A stretch of DNA of 64,000 bases from Amycolatopsis camponoti (GCF_902497555.1 NZ_CABVGP010000001.1:4382501-4446500); one strand, 5' to 3'. Positions 16,653-26,346 are shown, numbered from the stretch's first letter. Numbers and translations: made by a program. Notes: generated from the letters alone by a model not told the origin.

Positions 16653-18137
16653 TTGACACACCAGCTCATCCAGGCCTTCCGGCGCGTCGGGCGCACCGAC
16701 CGCGCCCTCATCCGGCGTAGCGCCGCCCTCCCGGCCACGAAAGCCGACGACGCGCTGATGGCGCTGTCGAGATCGGCGAACAAGTCCCGGCTCTGGTGGG
16801 GCGTCGCCGCGGCGCTGGCGGTCCGGAAGGGCGCCACCCGGCGAGGCGCGCTGCGCGGGGTGGTCGCGATCGCCGGGGCCAGCGCCGCGGCCAACCTGAT
16901 CGGCAAGCCGCTGTTCCCGCGTCGCCGCCCGGCCGAGGAGGAGGTGCCCGTGCACCGCCGCCTGCGGAAACGCCCGACTTCGTCGTCGTTCCCGTCCGGC
17001 CACTCCGCCTCGGCGGCGGCCTTCGCGACGGCGGTCGCGATGGAGTCGCCGCGCGCCGGGCTCGCCGTGGCGCCGCTCGCGCTGGCCGTCGCCTACTCGC
17101 GCGTCCACACCGGCGTCCACTGGCCTTCCGACGTCGGCGTCGGCCTGGGCATCGGGGTCGGTGTGGGCCTGGCGACCCGGCACTGGTGGCCGCTGCACGA
17201 CGACGTCCCGGCCCGCACCGCCCACGACGCGGACGCGCCCGAGATGGTCGACGGCGACGACATGCTCGTGCTGGTCAACCCGAAGTCCGGGATCGACGGC
17301 CAGGACCCGACCGAGGACGCCCGGCACGCCTGGCCCAAGGCCGAGATCCTCCACCCGGACCCCGACCAGGACCTGATCAGCCAGCTCGAAAAGGAGATCG
17401 ACGCCCGCGGGACGGTTCGCGCGCTCGGCGTCGCGGGCGGTGACGGCACCGTGGCCGCGGTCGCCGCGGTCGCCGCGGAACACGACCTGCCGCTCGCGCT
17501 GATCCCGGCGGGCACGCTCAACCACTTCGCCCGCGACGTCGGCGTCCGCTCCATGCCCGACGCGGACGCGGCCACCGAGCTGGGCAACGCCGTCGGCATC
17601 GACCTGGGCGAGGTCGAGATCGAGGAGGGCGACGGCGGCACCGCGCACCGCTGGTTCGTCAACACCGCCAGCCTCGGCGGCTACCCGGAGATGGTCCGGC
17701 TGCGCGAAAAGCTGCAGGAAAAGCACCCCAAGTGGCCCTCGGCCGCGATCGCGCTCGCCCGGACGCTGCGGCACGCCAAGCCGCTGACCGTGCGGCTCAA
17801 CGGCAAGCTCACGCAGGTCTGGCTGCTGTTCGTCGGCAACGGCACGTACGCGCCGAAGGGCTTCGCGCCGAGCCGCCGGCCCGCGCTCGACACGGGTCTG
17901 CTCGACGTCCGCTACCTGCGTGCCGACCTGCCCTACTCGCGCGCCCGGTTCCTGCTGGCGATGGTGACCCGCACGCTCGCGGCCAGCCACGTCTACCAGG
18001 AGCTCGACGTGCCCGAGCTGGACGTCGAGCTGCTGGACGGGCACCGTCGGGTCGCCACCGACGGCGAGGTCGGCCCGCTCGGCAACCGGTTCCGCTTCCG
18101 GTCCCGCCCCAGCGCCCTGACCATCTACCGCCTTTAA
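16653..18137 (+). CDS. PAP2 phosphatase fused to a diacylglycerol-kinase domain
   Basis: 494 residues in two parts. Residues ~1-185 are a PAP2 lipid phosphatase with the three signature pieces: KPLFPRRRP, SFPSGHSASA and SRVHTGVHWPSDVG, on a membrane-embedded helical bundle. Residues ~200-494 are a DAGK/LcbK kinase with LVNPKSGID, VAGGDGTVAAVAAVA and LIPAGTLNHFARDVG. The fusion couples removal and addition of lipid phosphate; such bifunctional proteins are common in actinobacteria but their lipids are undefined. The start is TTG at 16653, with GGGGAAGG upstream. Divergent from pafA. Confidence 0.88.
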   Translation: MTHQLIQAFRRVGRTDRALIRRSAALPATKADDALMALSRSANKSRLWWGVAAALAVRKGATRRGALRGVVAIAGASAAANLIGKPLFPRRRPAEEEVPVHRRLRKRPTSSSFPSGHSASAAAFATAVAMESPRAGLAVAPLALAVAYSRVHTGVHWPSDVGVGLGIGVGVGLATRHWWPLHDDVPARTAHDADAPEMVDGDDMLVLVNPKSGIDGQDPTEDARHAWPKAEILHPDPDQDLISQLEKEIDARGTVRALGVAGGDGTVAAVAAVAAEHDLPLALIPAGTLNHFARDVGVRSMPDADAATELGNAVGIDLGEVEIEEGDGGTAHRWFVNTASLGGYPEMVRLREKLQEKHPKWPSAAIALARTLRHAKPLTVRLNGKLTQVWLLFVGNGTYAPKGFAPSRRPALDTGLLDVRYLRADLPYSRARFLLAMVTRTLAASHVYQELDVPELDVELLDGHRRVATDGEVGPLGNRFRFRSRPSALTIYRL

Positions 18138-18240
18138 GGACTCTTTACTTTCTCTCAACGAACCCACAGCGTCCCCTGGCTAGCGTCTTGATCGAGATGC
18201 GGGCGATCCTGCCCGCGGCCAGGGGACGAGCGGGGATCGA

Positions 18241-19437
18241 ATGGGCGGGCACGGCCTGGCGAGCGGCATCCACCGGGCCGCCACCGACCCGGTGCTGCCC
18301 GGTGACATCACCGCGCGAGCCCGGGACCTCGGCCCGTTCGAGTCCCCGCTCATCTGGCTGGCCCTCGCCTCGGCCGCCGTCGCGGTGCTCGCCACCGTCA
18401 TCGCGTTGTGGCGCCGGCGCCGGGTGCGCCGCTGGGGCTTCACCGCCTTCGGCGTCCTGCTCCTGCTCGCCGCAGTCACTGCCCTGAACAGCTACGTCGG
18501 GTACGTCCGCACGTCCGACGACCTCGCGCGCCTGCTGCAGAAGGGAACGGGCGTCGTCAACCTCGCCGGCCGCCTGCTCGACGACGGCACCGAAGCGCCG
18601 TCCGACTCCGCGGTCTCGCACCCGGGCGCGGGCAAGGCGGCCGCCGGCCAGCGGATCGACGTCGTGAACCTGCCCGACCCGGCGCACGGCGTCCCGTCCG
18701 GCAGCAACTACGTCATCCTGCCGCCGGGCTACGACGCCGCCGCGGCGCGGCGGTACCCGGTCGTCTACCTGATCCACGGCTACCCGTTCGGCGGCCCCCG
18801 CGACTGGCTGACCTCGGGTGACGCGCCCGGCACGCTGTTGGCCCTGCAGCAGGCGAACGTCATCGAGCCGATGATCGTGGTCAGCGTCGACCTGACGGCC
18901 GGAGTGCCCAGCACGGACTGGGAGTGCCTCGACGTCCCCGGCGGGCCGCAGCTGGAGACCTACCTCGCCCGCACGGTGGTCCCGGCGATCGACCAGCGCT
19001 ACCGCACCATCGCCGACCGCGGGCACCGGGCGCTGGGCGGCATGTCCGGCGGCGGCTTCGGGGCGCTCAACATCGGCCTCCACCACGTCGACGAGTTCGG
19101 CACCCTGCTGATCGCCCTCCCCTACGACGACCTCAACGACTCGGTCGGCGTCCTCGACGGAAACCGAGCCGCCATCGCCGCCAACACCCCGCGCCGCTAC
19201 CTGCCGGGGATGACCTTTTCCGCGCCGATCTCGGTGATGCTCGCGGTCGGCACCGGTGCGCCGACCGACGTCACGACGGCCCACCGGATCGCCGACGCCC
19301 TCCACGCCCGCGGCCAGGAAGCGGTCGTCCACGCCGAACGCGGCTTCAACCACACGTGGCACACCGCCCGGGCGACGCTGCCGTACCTGCTGGCCTTCGC
19401 CGACCAGAACTTCCGGGCCTCACCGGCGACGTCCTGA
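18241..19437 (+). CDS. Membrane-anchored esterase of the Ag85/esterase-D type
   Basis: 398 residues. Two N-terminal membrane helices (ESPLIWLALASAAVAVLATV and AFGVLLLLAAVTAL) place an alpha/beta-hydrolase domain outside the cell. That domain has the oxyanion region YLIHGYPFGGPRDWL, the nucleophile in GGMSGGGFGALN and the candidate catalytic His in GFNHTWHTA. This organisation resembles the mycolyltransferase/putative esterase family, which acts on trehalose mycolates or other cell-wall esters, but the domain alone does not fix the substrate. Start: the ATG at 18241. It follows the lipid phosphatase/kinase gene by 103 bp and could be co-expressed. Confidence 0.75.
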   Translation: MGGHGLASGIHRAATDPVLPGDITARARDLGPFESPLIWLALASAAVAVLATVIALWRRRRVRRWGFTAFGVLLLLAAVTALNSYVGYVRTSDDLARLLQKGTGVVNLAGRLLDDGTEAPSDSAVSHPGAGKAAAGQRIDVVNLPDPAHGVPSGSNYVILPPGYDAAAARRYPVVYLIHGYPFGGPRDWLTSGDAPGTLLALQQANVIEPMIVVSVDLTAGVPSTDWECLDVPGGPQLETYLARTVVPAIDQRYRTIADRGHRALGGMSGGGFGALNIGLHHVDEFGTLLIALPYDDLNDSVGVLDGNRAAIAANTPRRYLPGMTFSAPISVMLAVGTGAPTDVTTAHRIADALHARGQEAVVHAERGFNHTWHTARATLPYLLAFADQNFRASPATS

Positions 19438-19468
19438 AATCCGGTTGTCCGGCCCGGGACCCTGAAGC

Positions 19469-20245
19469 ATGGACCTCGCGACGCACTACGCCACCGGCCC
19501 CGCCGAAGACGACCGGCTCGCCCGCACCCCGCACGGCCGCCTCGAGTACCTGCGCACCCAGGAGCTGCTCCGCCGCCACTTGCGCGGCCACGAACGCGTT
19601 CTCGACGTCGGCGGCGGCACCGGCGTCCACGCGGCCTGGCTGGCCGCCGAAGGGCATCCCGTCCACCTCGTCGACGTCGTCCCGGCCCACGTCGACCGGG
19701 CAGCCGCGGTGCCCGGCGTCACGGCCTCGGTCGGCGACGCGCGCGGCCTGGACGCGGCCGACGCCTCCTACGACGTCGTCCTGCTGCTCGGCCCGCTCTA
19801 CCACCTCGTCGAAGCGGCCGACCGGACCCGGGCTCTCGCCGAAGCCCGCCGGGTGCTGCGCCCGGGCGGCCTGCTCGCGGCCGCGGGCATCAGCCGGTAC
19901 CTCTCGCTCCTCGAAGCCGGCGCGGCCGGCACGTTGAGCGCGGACCGGGCCGACCCGGTCCGCGAGGTCATCGAAACCGGGGCTTACGACGGGCACGCCG
20001 GGTTCGTCCGCACCCACTGGCACACGGCGACCGAACTGGACGACGAAGTCGCCGCGGCCGGCTTCGCGGACACCACCGTCTTCGGGGTCGAAGGCCCCGC
20101 GTGGCCCGCCCTCGACGCCGCGGGCATCGCCGAGTACCCACACCTGGCCGAATCCGCGCTGCGCGCCGCCCGGATCGTCGAACGGGACCCGCACCTCATC
20201 GACGCCAGCGCGCACCTGCTCGCCTTCGCCCGCCGGCCCGCATGA
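19469..20245 (+). CDS. Class I SAM-dependent methyltransferase
   Basis: 258 residues. Motif I is VLDVGGGTGVHAAWLA, the acidic end of strand 2 is HLVDVVP, motif II is VGDARGLDAADASYDVVLLLGPLYHL, and the post-motif AEARRVLRPGGLL is typical of the Methyltransf_11 family. The core is complete. Start: the ATG at 19469. It lies 31 bp after the esterase gene, probably in the same transcript. The methyl acceptor cannot be predicted. Confidence 0.85.
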   Translation: MDLATHYATGPAEDDRLARTPHGRLEYLRTQELLRRHLRGHERVLDVGGGTGVHAAWLAAEGHPVHLVDVVPAHVDRAAAVPGVTASVGDARGLDAADASYDVVLLLGPLYHLVEAADRTRALAEARRVLRPGGLLAAAGISRYLSLLEAGAAGTLSADRADPVREVIETGAYDGHAGFVRTHWHTATELDDEVAAAGFADTTVFGVEGPAWPALDAAGIAEYPHLAESALRAARIVERDPHLIDASAHLLAFARRPA

Positions 20246-20249
20246 CGAA

Positions 20250-20275
20250 GGCGGGGGCGCGTCCACGCCCCCGCC
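20250..20275. terminator. Bidirectional terminator between the methyltransferase gene and prcA
   Basis: A perfect 10-bp stem, GGCGGGGGCG/CGCCCCCGCC, with a 6-nt loop sits in the 41-bp gap between two convergent genes. It can serve both strands. Confidence 0.75.
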
Positions 20276-20286
20276 TCCGGGTGGTC

Positions 20287-21084
20287 CTACTCGCCTTCCG
20301 GCTTGCCCTCGGGCTCCTCGCCCTGCGGGTCCGGCACCGGCAGCAGCGAGTCCAGCGCCGTGCCCGTCAGGCGACGGAACGAGCGACGCGGGCGGTCGCG
20401 GTCCAGGACCGCCACCTCCAGCTTGATCGGGTCGGCCTCGCCGTTGCCGTTCGCCGGCGACGTGGACGAAGACGAGGACCCCGCCGACGAGGTCGACGAG
20501 GTCGTCGCCGGCTGGGTCGGCGTCCGCAGCGCGGCCACCGCCACACCCAGCGCCGCCTGCAGGTCCAAGCCGTCCTCGAACGTCTCCTTCAGCTTCGCCG
20601 CGATCTTCTCGTTCTGGCCGCCCATCACGATGTACTGCGGCTCGTCGAAGATCGACCCGTCGTAGGTCAGCCGGTACAGCTGGTCCTCCGCCGCGGTCGC
20701 CGCGACCTCCGCCACGCAGACCTCGACCTCGAACGGCTTCAGCTGCTCGGTGAAGATGCTGCCCAGCGTCGCCGCGTAGGCGTTCGCCAGCGCCCGCGCG
20801 CTCACGTCACGCCGGTCGTACTGGTAGCCCTTGAGGTCCGCGTGCCGGATCCCCGCCACGCGCAGGTTCTCGAACTCGCTGTAGCGCCCGACCGCCGCGA
20901 AGCCGATCCGGTCGTAGATCTCGGACACCTTGTGCAGCGTCGCCGACGGGTTCTCCGCCACGAACAGCACGCCGCCCGCGTACTTCAGCACCACCACGCT
21001 CCGGCCGCGCGCGATGCCCTTGCGCGCCAGCTCGGAACGCTCCCGCATCAGCTGCTCGGGAGAGGCATACAACGGCATCGTCAC
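20287..21084 (-). CDS. prcA: Proteasome alpha subunit PrcA
   Basis: 265 residues. The N-terminus ([24 protein letters not shown]) carries the gate region and H0 helix that lets alpha rings dock the Mpa ATPase. The core block [18 protein letters not shown] and MGGQNEKI follow the alpha-subunit pattern, with no catalytic Thr. A Ser/Thr-rich linker and a ~70-residue acidic tail end in [11 protein letters not shown]. The start is GTG at 21084 with GGAG upstream; an ATG two codons later is also possible. It is the last gene of the minus-strand set dop-pup-prcB-prcA. Confidence 0.95.
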   Translation of the reverse strand: MTMPLYASPEQLMRERSELARKGIARGRSVVVLKYAGGVLFVAENPSATLHKVSEIYDRIGFAAVGRYSEFENLRVAGIRHADLKGYQYDRRDVSARALANAYAATLGSIFTEQLKPFEVEVCVAEVAATAAEDQLYRLTYDGSIFDEPQYIVMGGQNEKIAAKLKETFEDGLDLQAALGVAVAALRTPTQPATTSSTSSAGSSSSSTSPANGNGEADPIKLEVAVLDRDRPRRSFRRLTGTALDSLLPVPDPQGEEPEGKPEGE

Positions 21085-21137
21085 GGTGTGCGCTCCAGGT
21101 TCTTCGGTGTTCCAACGTTCACTGGTTCAGCCCCGGG

Positions 21138-21992
21138 TCAGGAGAGCCGGCTCTGGTGGCGCTCGATCCGCCCGGCCACCACGGCTTCCGCGACGGCCGC
21201 GGTCTCCGACTCCGGCAGCTGGACGGCGCCGCGCTCCGCGGTGATCGTCACGACGCTCGGGAAGATCCGCCGCACCAGGTCCGGGCCGCCCGAAGCGGTG
21301 TCGTCGTCGGCCGCGTCGTACAGCGCTTCGACCGCGACGCGCACGGCGCCCTCGACGTCGGCGTCCGGGTCGTGCAGCTTCTTCAGCGCGGATTTCGCGA
21401 ACAGCGAACCCGAGCCGATGCCCGCGTAGCCGCCGTTCTCCTCGTAGCGCCCGCCGGCCGCGTCGTACGAGACGATCCGCCCGGCGTGCTTGGCGTCCTC
21501 GGCCTCGAGGTCGTAGCCCACGAACAACGGGATCGCCGCCAGCCCGGCCATCGCCATCTCGAGGTTGCCCTTGACCATCCCGGCCAGCTTGTTCGTCTTG
21601 CCGTCCAGCGACAGCGAAACGCCCTCGATCTTCTCGTAGTGCGCCAGCTCCACGGCGTAGAGCCGCACCATCTCCACGGCCAGGCCCGCGGTGCCCGCGA
21701 TGCCCACGGCCGAGTACTCGTCGGTGACGTGCACCTTCTCGATGTCCCGGCTCGCGATCAGGTTGCCCGACGTCGCCCGCCGGTCACCCGCGATCAGCAC
21801 GCCGCCTGCGAAGGTGCAGGCGACAATGGTCGTCCCGTGCGGCACACCCAGCTCCGCCGCGCCCGGCGAGACCTTCCGCTGGGGAAGCAGCTCAGGCGCC
21901 TGCGCGCGCAGGAAGTCGGAAAACGACGACGTCGCCGACGAGAAGTACGCGGCCGGCAGCGCGGGACCCGAGATGCCCCTGGTGTTGTCCAT
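21138..21992 (-). CDS. prcB: Proteasome beta subunit PrcB
   Basis: 284 residues. A 53-residue propeptide ends at GVPHG and is followed by the catalytic Thr ([12 protein letters not shown]). Counting from this Thr1, the expected Asp17 (GDRRAT) and Lys33 (RDIEKV) are present, so the protease active site is intact. The propeptide is removed autocatalytically after ring assembly. PrcB forms the two inner rings of the 20S core with PrcA outside. The ATG at 21992 has no clear ribosome site. It is 53 bp upstream of prcA and 148 bp downstream of pup, a wider gap than in mycobacteria. Confidence 0.95.
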   Translation of the reverse strand: MDNTRGISGPALPAAYFSSATSSFSDFLRAQAPELLPQRKVSPGAAELGVPHGTTIVACTFAGGVLIAGDRRATSGNLIASRDIEKVHVTDEYSAVGIAGTAGLAVEMVRLYAVELAHYEKIEGVSLSLDGKTNKLAGMVKGNLEMAMAGLAAIPLFVGYDLEAEDAKHAGRIVSYDAAGGRYEENGGYAGIGSGSLFAKSALKKLHDPDADVEGAVRVAVEALYDAADDDTASGGPDLVRRIFPSVVTITAERGAVQLPESETAAVAEAVVAGRIERHQSRLS

Positions 21993-22017
21993 ACGTGCTC
22001 AAAAATCCCATCTGTGC

Positions 22018-22039
22018 GGGCCTCGCGGACCAGAGGCCC
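22018..22039 (-). terminator. Hairpin between pup and prcB
   Basis: A 7-bp stem, GGGCCTC/GAGGCCC, with an 8-nt loop lies in the 148-bp gap between pup and prcB. It may attenuate transcription into prcBA, so that pup mRNA exceeds proteasome mRNA, or it may be incidental. Confidence 0.4.
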
Positions 22040-22139
22040 CGCGCCCGGTCACCACCGCCCGCACGCGGACGCGGTCACCACCACGCGAGACCCCGGCCGC
22101 CGGCTGAACGGTCGGCAAGGGCGTGGCGCCCCGAGCGGC

Positions 22140-22334
22140 TTACTCGCCGCCCTTCTGCACGTAGGCCCGGACGAAGTCCTCGGCGTTCTCTTCGAGCACG
22201 TCGTCGATCTCGTCGAGGATCGTGTCCACGTCCTCGCCGAGCTTCTCGCGTCGCTCCTGACCCGCCGCGCCGGTGTCGTCGAACTCTTCGTCAGAGTCGC
22301 CGCCGCCGTGCTTTTCGATCTTTTCCTGGGCCAT
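22140..22334 (-). CDS. pup: Prokaryotic ubiquitin-like protein Pup (C-terminal Glu encoded)
   Basis: 64 residues, highly acidic and mostly disordered, with the helical segment that binds Mpa (EDVDTILDEIDDVLEENAE) and the end YVQKGGE. The last codon is GAG, so the mature C-terminal glutamate is encoded. In M. tuberculosis the last residue is Gln and Dop must deamidate it before PafA can use it; here that step is not needed. The ATG at 22334 has a strong ribosome site (GGGAGG). A TAGGCT -10 element at 22364-22369 could give pup its own promoter within the dop-pup-prcB-prcA set. Confidence 0.97.
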   Translation of the reverse strand: MAQEKIEKHGGGDSDEEFDDTGAAGQERREKLGEDVDTILDEIDDVLEENAEDFVRAYVQKGGE

Positions 22335-22420
22335 CTCGCCTCCCGGTGTGGCTGATGTTTCCTAGCCTACCCAGCGGCCCCGACATTCGGGGCAACGCCG
22401 CGATCACTGGTGCGTCCCAC

Positions 22421-23923
22421 CTAGTCCGAACCGGTGAGCGCCTCCACCAGGTCTTCCGCCGTCGCCGACTCGTCCAGCAGCTTCCCGACGTGGGCCTTCG
22501 TCCCGCGCAGCGGCTCCAGGGTCGGGATCCGCACCAGCGACTCCTTGCCCACGTCGAAGATGACCGAATCCCACGACGCCGCCGCGATCGACGTCGCGTA
22601 CTTCTCCAGCGCCCGGCCCCGGAAGTAGGCCCGCGTGTCCGAGGGCGGCGTCGTCACCGCGGCCAGCACCTCTTCCTCGGTCACCAGCCGCTTCATCGAC
22701 CCGCGCGTCACCAGGCGGTTGTACAGGCCCTTCGCCAGCCGGACGTCCGAGTACTGCAGGTCGACCAGCCGCAGCCGCGGCGCGCCCCACGCCAGGTTGT
22801 CCCGCTGGCGGTACCCCTCCAGCAGCCGCAGCTTCGCCGGCCAGTCCAGCCGGTCCGCGCACTCCTGCGGGTCGCGCGCCAGCGCGTCCAGGATCTCGCC
22901 CCAGACCCGCAGGACCTCCTTCGACGCCTGGTCCGCGCCCGTGCGCTCCAGGTTCTGCGAGGCGATCTCGTGGTAGGCGAACTGCAGGTCCAGCCCGGTG
23001 TACTTCTTCCCGTTCGCCAGCGCCACCTGCGCCTTCAGCGTCGGGTCGTGGCTGATCTGGTGCACCGCGCGCACCGGCTCGTCCAGCTTCAGGTCGTCGA
23101 ACCGGATGCCCGACTCGATCAGGTCGAGGATCAGCGCCGTCGTCCCGACCTTCAGGTACGTCGAGTACTCCGACATGTTCGCGTCGCCGATGATGACGTG
23201 CAGCCGCCGGTACTTGTCCGCGTCCGCGTGCGGCTCGTCCCGGGTGTTGATGATCCCGCGCTTGAGCGTGGTCTCCAGGCCGACCTCGACCTCGATGTAG
23301 TCCGCACGCTGGGAGAGCTGGAACCCGGCTTCCTCGCTCTGCTGGCCGATCCCGACCCGGCCCGAGCCGGTCACCACCTGCCGCGACACGAAGAACGGCG
23401 TCAGCCCCGCGATGATCGCGGTGAACGGCGTCGACCGCGCGCACAGGTAGTTCTCGTGCGTGCCGTAGCTCGCGCCCTTGCCGTCGACGTTGTTCTTGTA
23501 CAGCTGCAGCTGGGGCTGGCCGGGCACGGACGCCGCCTTGAGCGCGGCCTCCTCCATCACCCGCTCGCCCGCCTTGTCCCAGATGACCGCGTCGCGCGCG
23601 TTCGTCACCTCGGGCGCCGAGTACTCCGGGTGCGCGTGGTCGACGTACAGCCGCGCCCCGTTGGTCAGGATGACGTTCGCCGCGCCCAGGTCCTCGACGT
23701 CCGGGTCGTGGCCCGGCCCGCCGGGCCCGGTCAGGTCGAACCCGCGCGCGTCGCGCAGCGGGGACTCCACCTCGTAGTCCCACCGCGCCCGCCGGGCGCG
23801 CGGGATGTCGGCCGCGGCCGCGTAGGCCAGCACGACCTGGGTGGAGGTGAGTACCGGGTTCGCCGTCGCGTCGCCCGGCACGGAGATGCCGTACTCGACT
23901 TCGGTTCCCATGATCCGCCGCAT
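22421..23923 (-). CDS. dop: Dop, depupylase/Pup deamidase
   Basis: 500 residues. Dop is the PafA paralogue that cleaves Pup from substrates and, where needed, deamidates Pup. The glutamine-synthetase-like fold starts with [11 protein letters not shown]; the nucleophile-region aspartate lies in YVDHAHPE (residue 95). The Dop-specific loop of about 40 residues, rich in Gly, Asp and Arg, sits between residues 42 and 80 and separates it from PafA. I chose the ATG at 23923; another ATG lies four codons further in. Because Pup here already ends in Glu, depupylation should be its main activity. It is 86 bp upstream of pup. Confidence 0.95.
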   Translation of the reverse strand: MRRIMGTEVEYGISVPGDATANPVLTSTQVVLAYAAAADIPRARRARWDYEVESPLRDARGFDLTGPGGPGHDPDVEDLGAANVILTNGARLYVDHAHPEYSAPEVTNARDAVIWDKAGERVMEEAALKAASVPGQPQLQLYKNNVDGKGASYGTHENYLCARSTPFTAIIAGLTPFFVSRQVVTGSGRVGIGQQSEEAGFQLSQRADYIEVEVGLETTLKRGIINTRDEPHADADKYRRLHVIIGDANMSEYSTYLKVGTTALILDLIESGIRFDDLKLDEPVRAVHQISHDPTLKAQVALANGKKYTGLDLQFAYHEIASQNLERTGADQASKEVLRVWGEILDALARDPQECADRLDWPAKLRLLEGYRQRDNLAWGAPRLRLVDLQYSDVRLAKGLYNRLVTRGSMKRLVTEEEVLAAVTTPPSDTRAYFRGRALEKYATSIAAASWDSVIFDVGKESLVRIPTLEPLRGTKAHVGKLLDESATAEDLVEALTGSD

Positions 23924-23965
23924 GTCCACCACCCTACGGGGTCGTCCTAGTGGAACGATGCACCC

Positions 23966-24484
23966 ATGCCAGGCAGTGACGAACTCGTTGCGCTCTATGA
24001 CCAGGCCGGCTCCGCCGTCGGCACGACCACCCGCTCCCGGGTCCGCGCCGAGGGCCTGTGGCACGCCGCCGGCGTCGTGCTGGTCCGTTCGGGTGACGGG
24101 AAAGCCGTCTACGTGCACCTGCGCACCGCGGTGAAGGACATCTGGCCCTCCACCTGGGACTGCTGGGCCGGCGGCGTGGTCGCCGCGGGCGAGTCACCGG
24201 CCGAGTGCGCCCGCCGCGAACTGGCCGAAGAGCTAGGCGTCCACGGAGTGGAACCCGTACCGCTGTTCACCAAGGTCTACGACGACGGCCGCAACCGCTG
24301 CCACAACTTCGCCTTCGAGGTCCGCTGGGACGGCCCGATCCACCACCAGGCCGAGGAGATCGCCGAAGGCCGCTGGATCCCGCTGGAGGAGCTCCGCGCC
24401 TGGATCGACGACCCGGCGCCCGAACTCCCCTTCATCCCCGACGGCCGCGAAGGCGTCCAGGAATGGTTCCGCCGCTACGGCTGA
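23966..24484 (+). CDS. Nudix hydrolase
   Basis: 172 residues. The complete Nudix box [24 protein letters not shown] fits GX5EX7REUXEEXGU and sits near residues 72-95. The surrounding region ([11 protein letters not shown]) resembles isopentenyl-diphosphate isomerase/MutT-like hydrolases of the YfcD type. The enzyme should cleave a nucleoside-diphosphate-X or a related pyrophosphate, but the substrate is open. It is divergent from dop by 42 bp, and its 3' end overlaps that of the convergent lipoprotein gene by 10 bp. Confidence 0.88.
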   Translation: MPGSDELVALYDQAGSAVGTTTRSRVRAEGLWHAAGVVLVRSGDGKAVYVHLRTAVKDIWPSTWDCWAGGVVAAGESPAECARRELAEELGVHGVEPVPLFTKVYDDGRNRCHNFAFEVRWDGPIHHQAEEIAEGRWIPLEELRAWIDDPAPELPFIPDGREGVQEWFRRYG

Positions 24485-25026
24485 GCCGCGAGCTTCGCCG
24501 TCATCGCCGGCAGCAGCCGCTTCGCCGCGTCCACCGCGCGGGTCCCGGTGCTCGCCGAGACCGTCAGCTCGGACACGAGCCTTCCCTTGGCCAGCAACAC
24601 CGTGCAGGTCTTGCCGTCGCACTCGTTGTCCGCGACGGCTTGGGCGGCCGATCCGTCCGGGAACGCCAGGACGCGGTGGCTCAGCTCCGACCCGCTGGAA
24701 TAGCGCCAGGTCGCGGTCCGGCTGGCCGCCGACGGCCCATCCGCCAGGCAGCCGGCAAGCTCACTCGAGCCCGGCTGCACGCCTTCTTCGGCGACGTCGG
24801 CGTCGGACAGCAACGCCTGCTCCGCGAGCAGACCGGCATCGGGCACCGGCGGCGTGACCGGAGCCGCCTTCGCGGGACTCACCGGCACTTCGGTGGTCGC
24901 GACCGGGGCGGACGTCGGCGCCGGATCGTCGTAGTACGTCTCGAGGTTGTTCGGATCGGGCCCTTCGCAGGCCGTCAGGCCCACCAGCGCGACCGCCGCC
25001 AAGGCGACCACCTGACGATGACGCAC
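24475..25026 (-). CDS. Putative lipoprotein
   Basis: 183 residues with a lipoprotein signal peptide (MRHRQVVALAAVALVGLTAC), lipobox LTAC and lipidated Cys20. An acidic Pro/Thr/Val-rich linker follows, then a ~110-residue domain with a cysteine pair in GCLADG and NECDGKTCTV that may form disulfides outside the cell. I do not recognise the domain. The ATG at 25026 fits the signal peptide exactly. Confidence 0.75.
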   Translation of the reverse strand: MRHRQVVALAAVALVGLTACEGPDPNNLETYYDDPAPTSAPVATTEVPVSPAKAAPVTPPVPDAGLLAEQALLSDADVAEEGVQPGSSELAGCLADGPSAASRTATWRYSSGSELSHRVLAFPDGSAAQAVADNECDGKTCTVLLAKGRLVSELTVSASTGTRAVDAAKRLLPAMTAKLAAQP

Positions 25027-25074
25027 CCGGCCTCCTGTCGTCGGTTTCGTGCCTGCGAAGGGTAGTGCAGCCGC

Positions 25075-26004
25075 TCAGTCCCACGCCAAGGAGGACCGGT
25101 GTCGCCAGTACGCACCGGGTTCTTCGGCGAGCCCGGCCAACGCGTCCCGGTCCGCCGCACCCAGCTCCAGCGTCGTGGCGCGCAGGTTCGCCTCGAGCTG
25201 AGCCGGGCTCGCCGGGCCGATGACGGCCGCGCCGGCCCACTCCTGCGCCAGCACCGCCGCGACGGCGACCGCGTCCGGCCCGGTCCCGTGCGCCGCCGCG
25301 ACGTCACGGACCGCCTTCGGCGCTTCGACCGCGAGCCTGCCGTTCGCCAGGGTTTCCTTGACCAGCACGCGCTTCCCGGCCGCGTGCGCCGCGGCGAGGG
25401 CGGGACCGGCGGACGGCTCCAGGACGTTCCACGTCGACTGCACCGCCGAGAACACCGGACGCCCGGCCACTTCCAGCGCGAAGGCCCGCTCGATCGCGTC
25501 CGCCTGCGCCGGCCCGGACGTCGAGAACCCGACCGCGACACCGTTCGCGGCGAGCTCCGCCAAGGCTTCGACGAGGGGCTCGTCGGTGAAAAGCGGACTG
25601 TCCACAGTGAGCGAATGCACCTGGTACAGGCCGACCCGATCCCCCAGCAGCGCCAGGGTTTCCGCCCACTGCGCCGCGAACCGCGCCGCCGAGTGCTCCT
25701 TCACCTCGTGCACGTCGGCGTCGAGCCGCCAGTCCCCCACGTACGCGTAACCCCACTTGCTGGAGACCTCGACGCCGGTGTGTCCGCGCTCGGCGAGCCA
25801 GCCGGCCAGGAACTCCTCGGAGCGTCCGTACGACCGGGCGACGTCGACGTGCCGGATCCCGGCGGCGTAGGCGTCGTCGAGCACCGCGAAGGTCGCCGCG
25901 CGCATGGATTCGACGTCCCGCTCCGGGGGCAGAGCACCCTCACGGCCCAGGTTGATGTAGGCGGGCCGGCCCAGCGCGGCCAGGCCGAGCGCGAGGCGGT
26001 TCAC
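25075..26004 (-). CDS. Aldo/keto reductase
   Basis: 309 residues. The TIM-barrel family residues are visible: HVDVARSYGRSEEFLAGWL (Asp and the catalytic Tyr), SSKWGYAY (catalytic Lys) and VHSLTVDSPL (His). The NADPH-binding region near the end reads VIGPASPAQLEAN. It therefore should be an active NADPH-dependent reductase, substrate unknown. The GTG start at 26004 overlaps the upstream gene's stop in GTGA, so the two are translationally coupled and both depend on the promoter under the palindrome at 26347-26374. Confidence 0.88.
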   Translation of the reverse strand: MNRLALGLAALGRPAYINLGREGALPPERDVESMRAATFAVLDDAYAAGIRHVDVARSYGRSEEFLAGWLAERGHTGVEVSSKWGYAYVGDWRLDADVHEVKEHSAARFAAQWAETLALLGDRVGLYQVHSLTVDSPLFTDEPLVEALAELAANGVAVGFSTSGPAQADAIERAFALEVAGRPVFSAVQSTWNVLEPSAGPALAAAHAAGKRVLVKETLANGRLAVEAPKAVRDVAAAHGTGPDAVAVAAVLAQEWAGAAVIGPASPAQLEANLRATTLELGAADRDALAGLAEEPGAYWRHRSSLAWD

Positions 26005-26339
26005 GCGGTCTGCTTGTGCCGGAGGATGGCCAGCCACTGGTCGGCGTTCTGCGCCTGGCGGTGGAGCTTCTCGAGGCGCGCGGCCGGGGCCCGGACGTAG
26101 CCCTTGCCGAAGACCGGCGCGATCTGACGGAGGCTGGCGCCGCCTTCGCGGGCGGCGAGCAGGGCCCAGTCGGAGGCGTCGGCGCAGGCCGCGGAGGCCC
26201 GGCGGAGCTCCCCGAGGATGTCGATGAGCTCCTGGGCGCTCACCTCCCCCGCCTGGACGGCGGCGGCCGTGGTCTCCAGCCAGGCCAGGACGTCGTTTTC
26301 GGTGATCGGCGCGCGAGGCCGGCGGGTTTCTTCGGTCAC
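26001..26339 (-). CDS. Conserved small protein coupled to the aldo/keto reductase
   Basis: 112 residues, mostly helical by composition, with an HTH-like stretch (GGASLRQIAPVFGKGYVRAP) followed by a charged helix (ARLEKLHRQAQNADQW). It could be a small DNA-binding or antitoxin-like protein, but I do not recognise the family. The GTG start at 26339 is 7 nt after a TATACT -10 element, implying a leaderless mRNA. It is divergent from the ArsR gene, and both promoters overlap the same palindrome. Confidence 0.65.
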   Translation of the reverse strand: MTEETRRPRAPITENDVLAWLETTAAAVQAGEVSAQELIDILGELRRASAACADASDWALLAAREGGASLRQIAPVFGKGYVRAPAARLEKLHRQAQNADQWLAILRHKQTA

Positions 26340-26346
26340 AGCCCGG

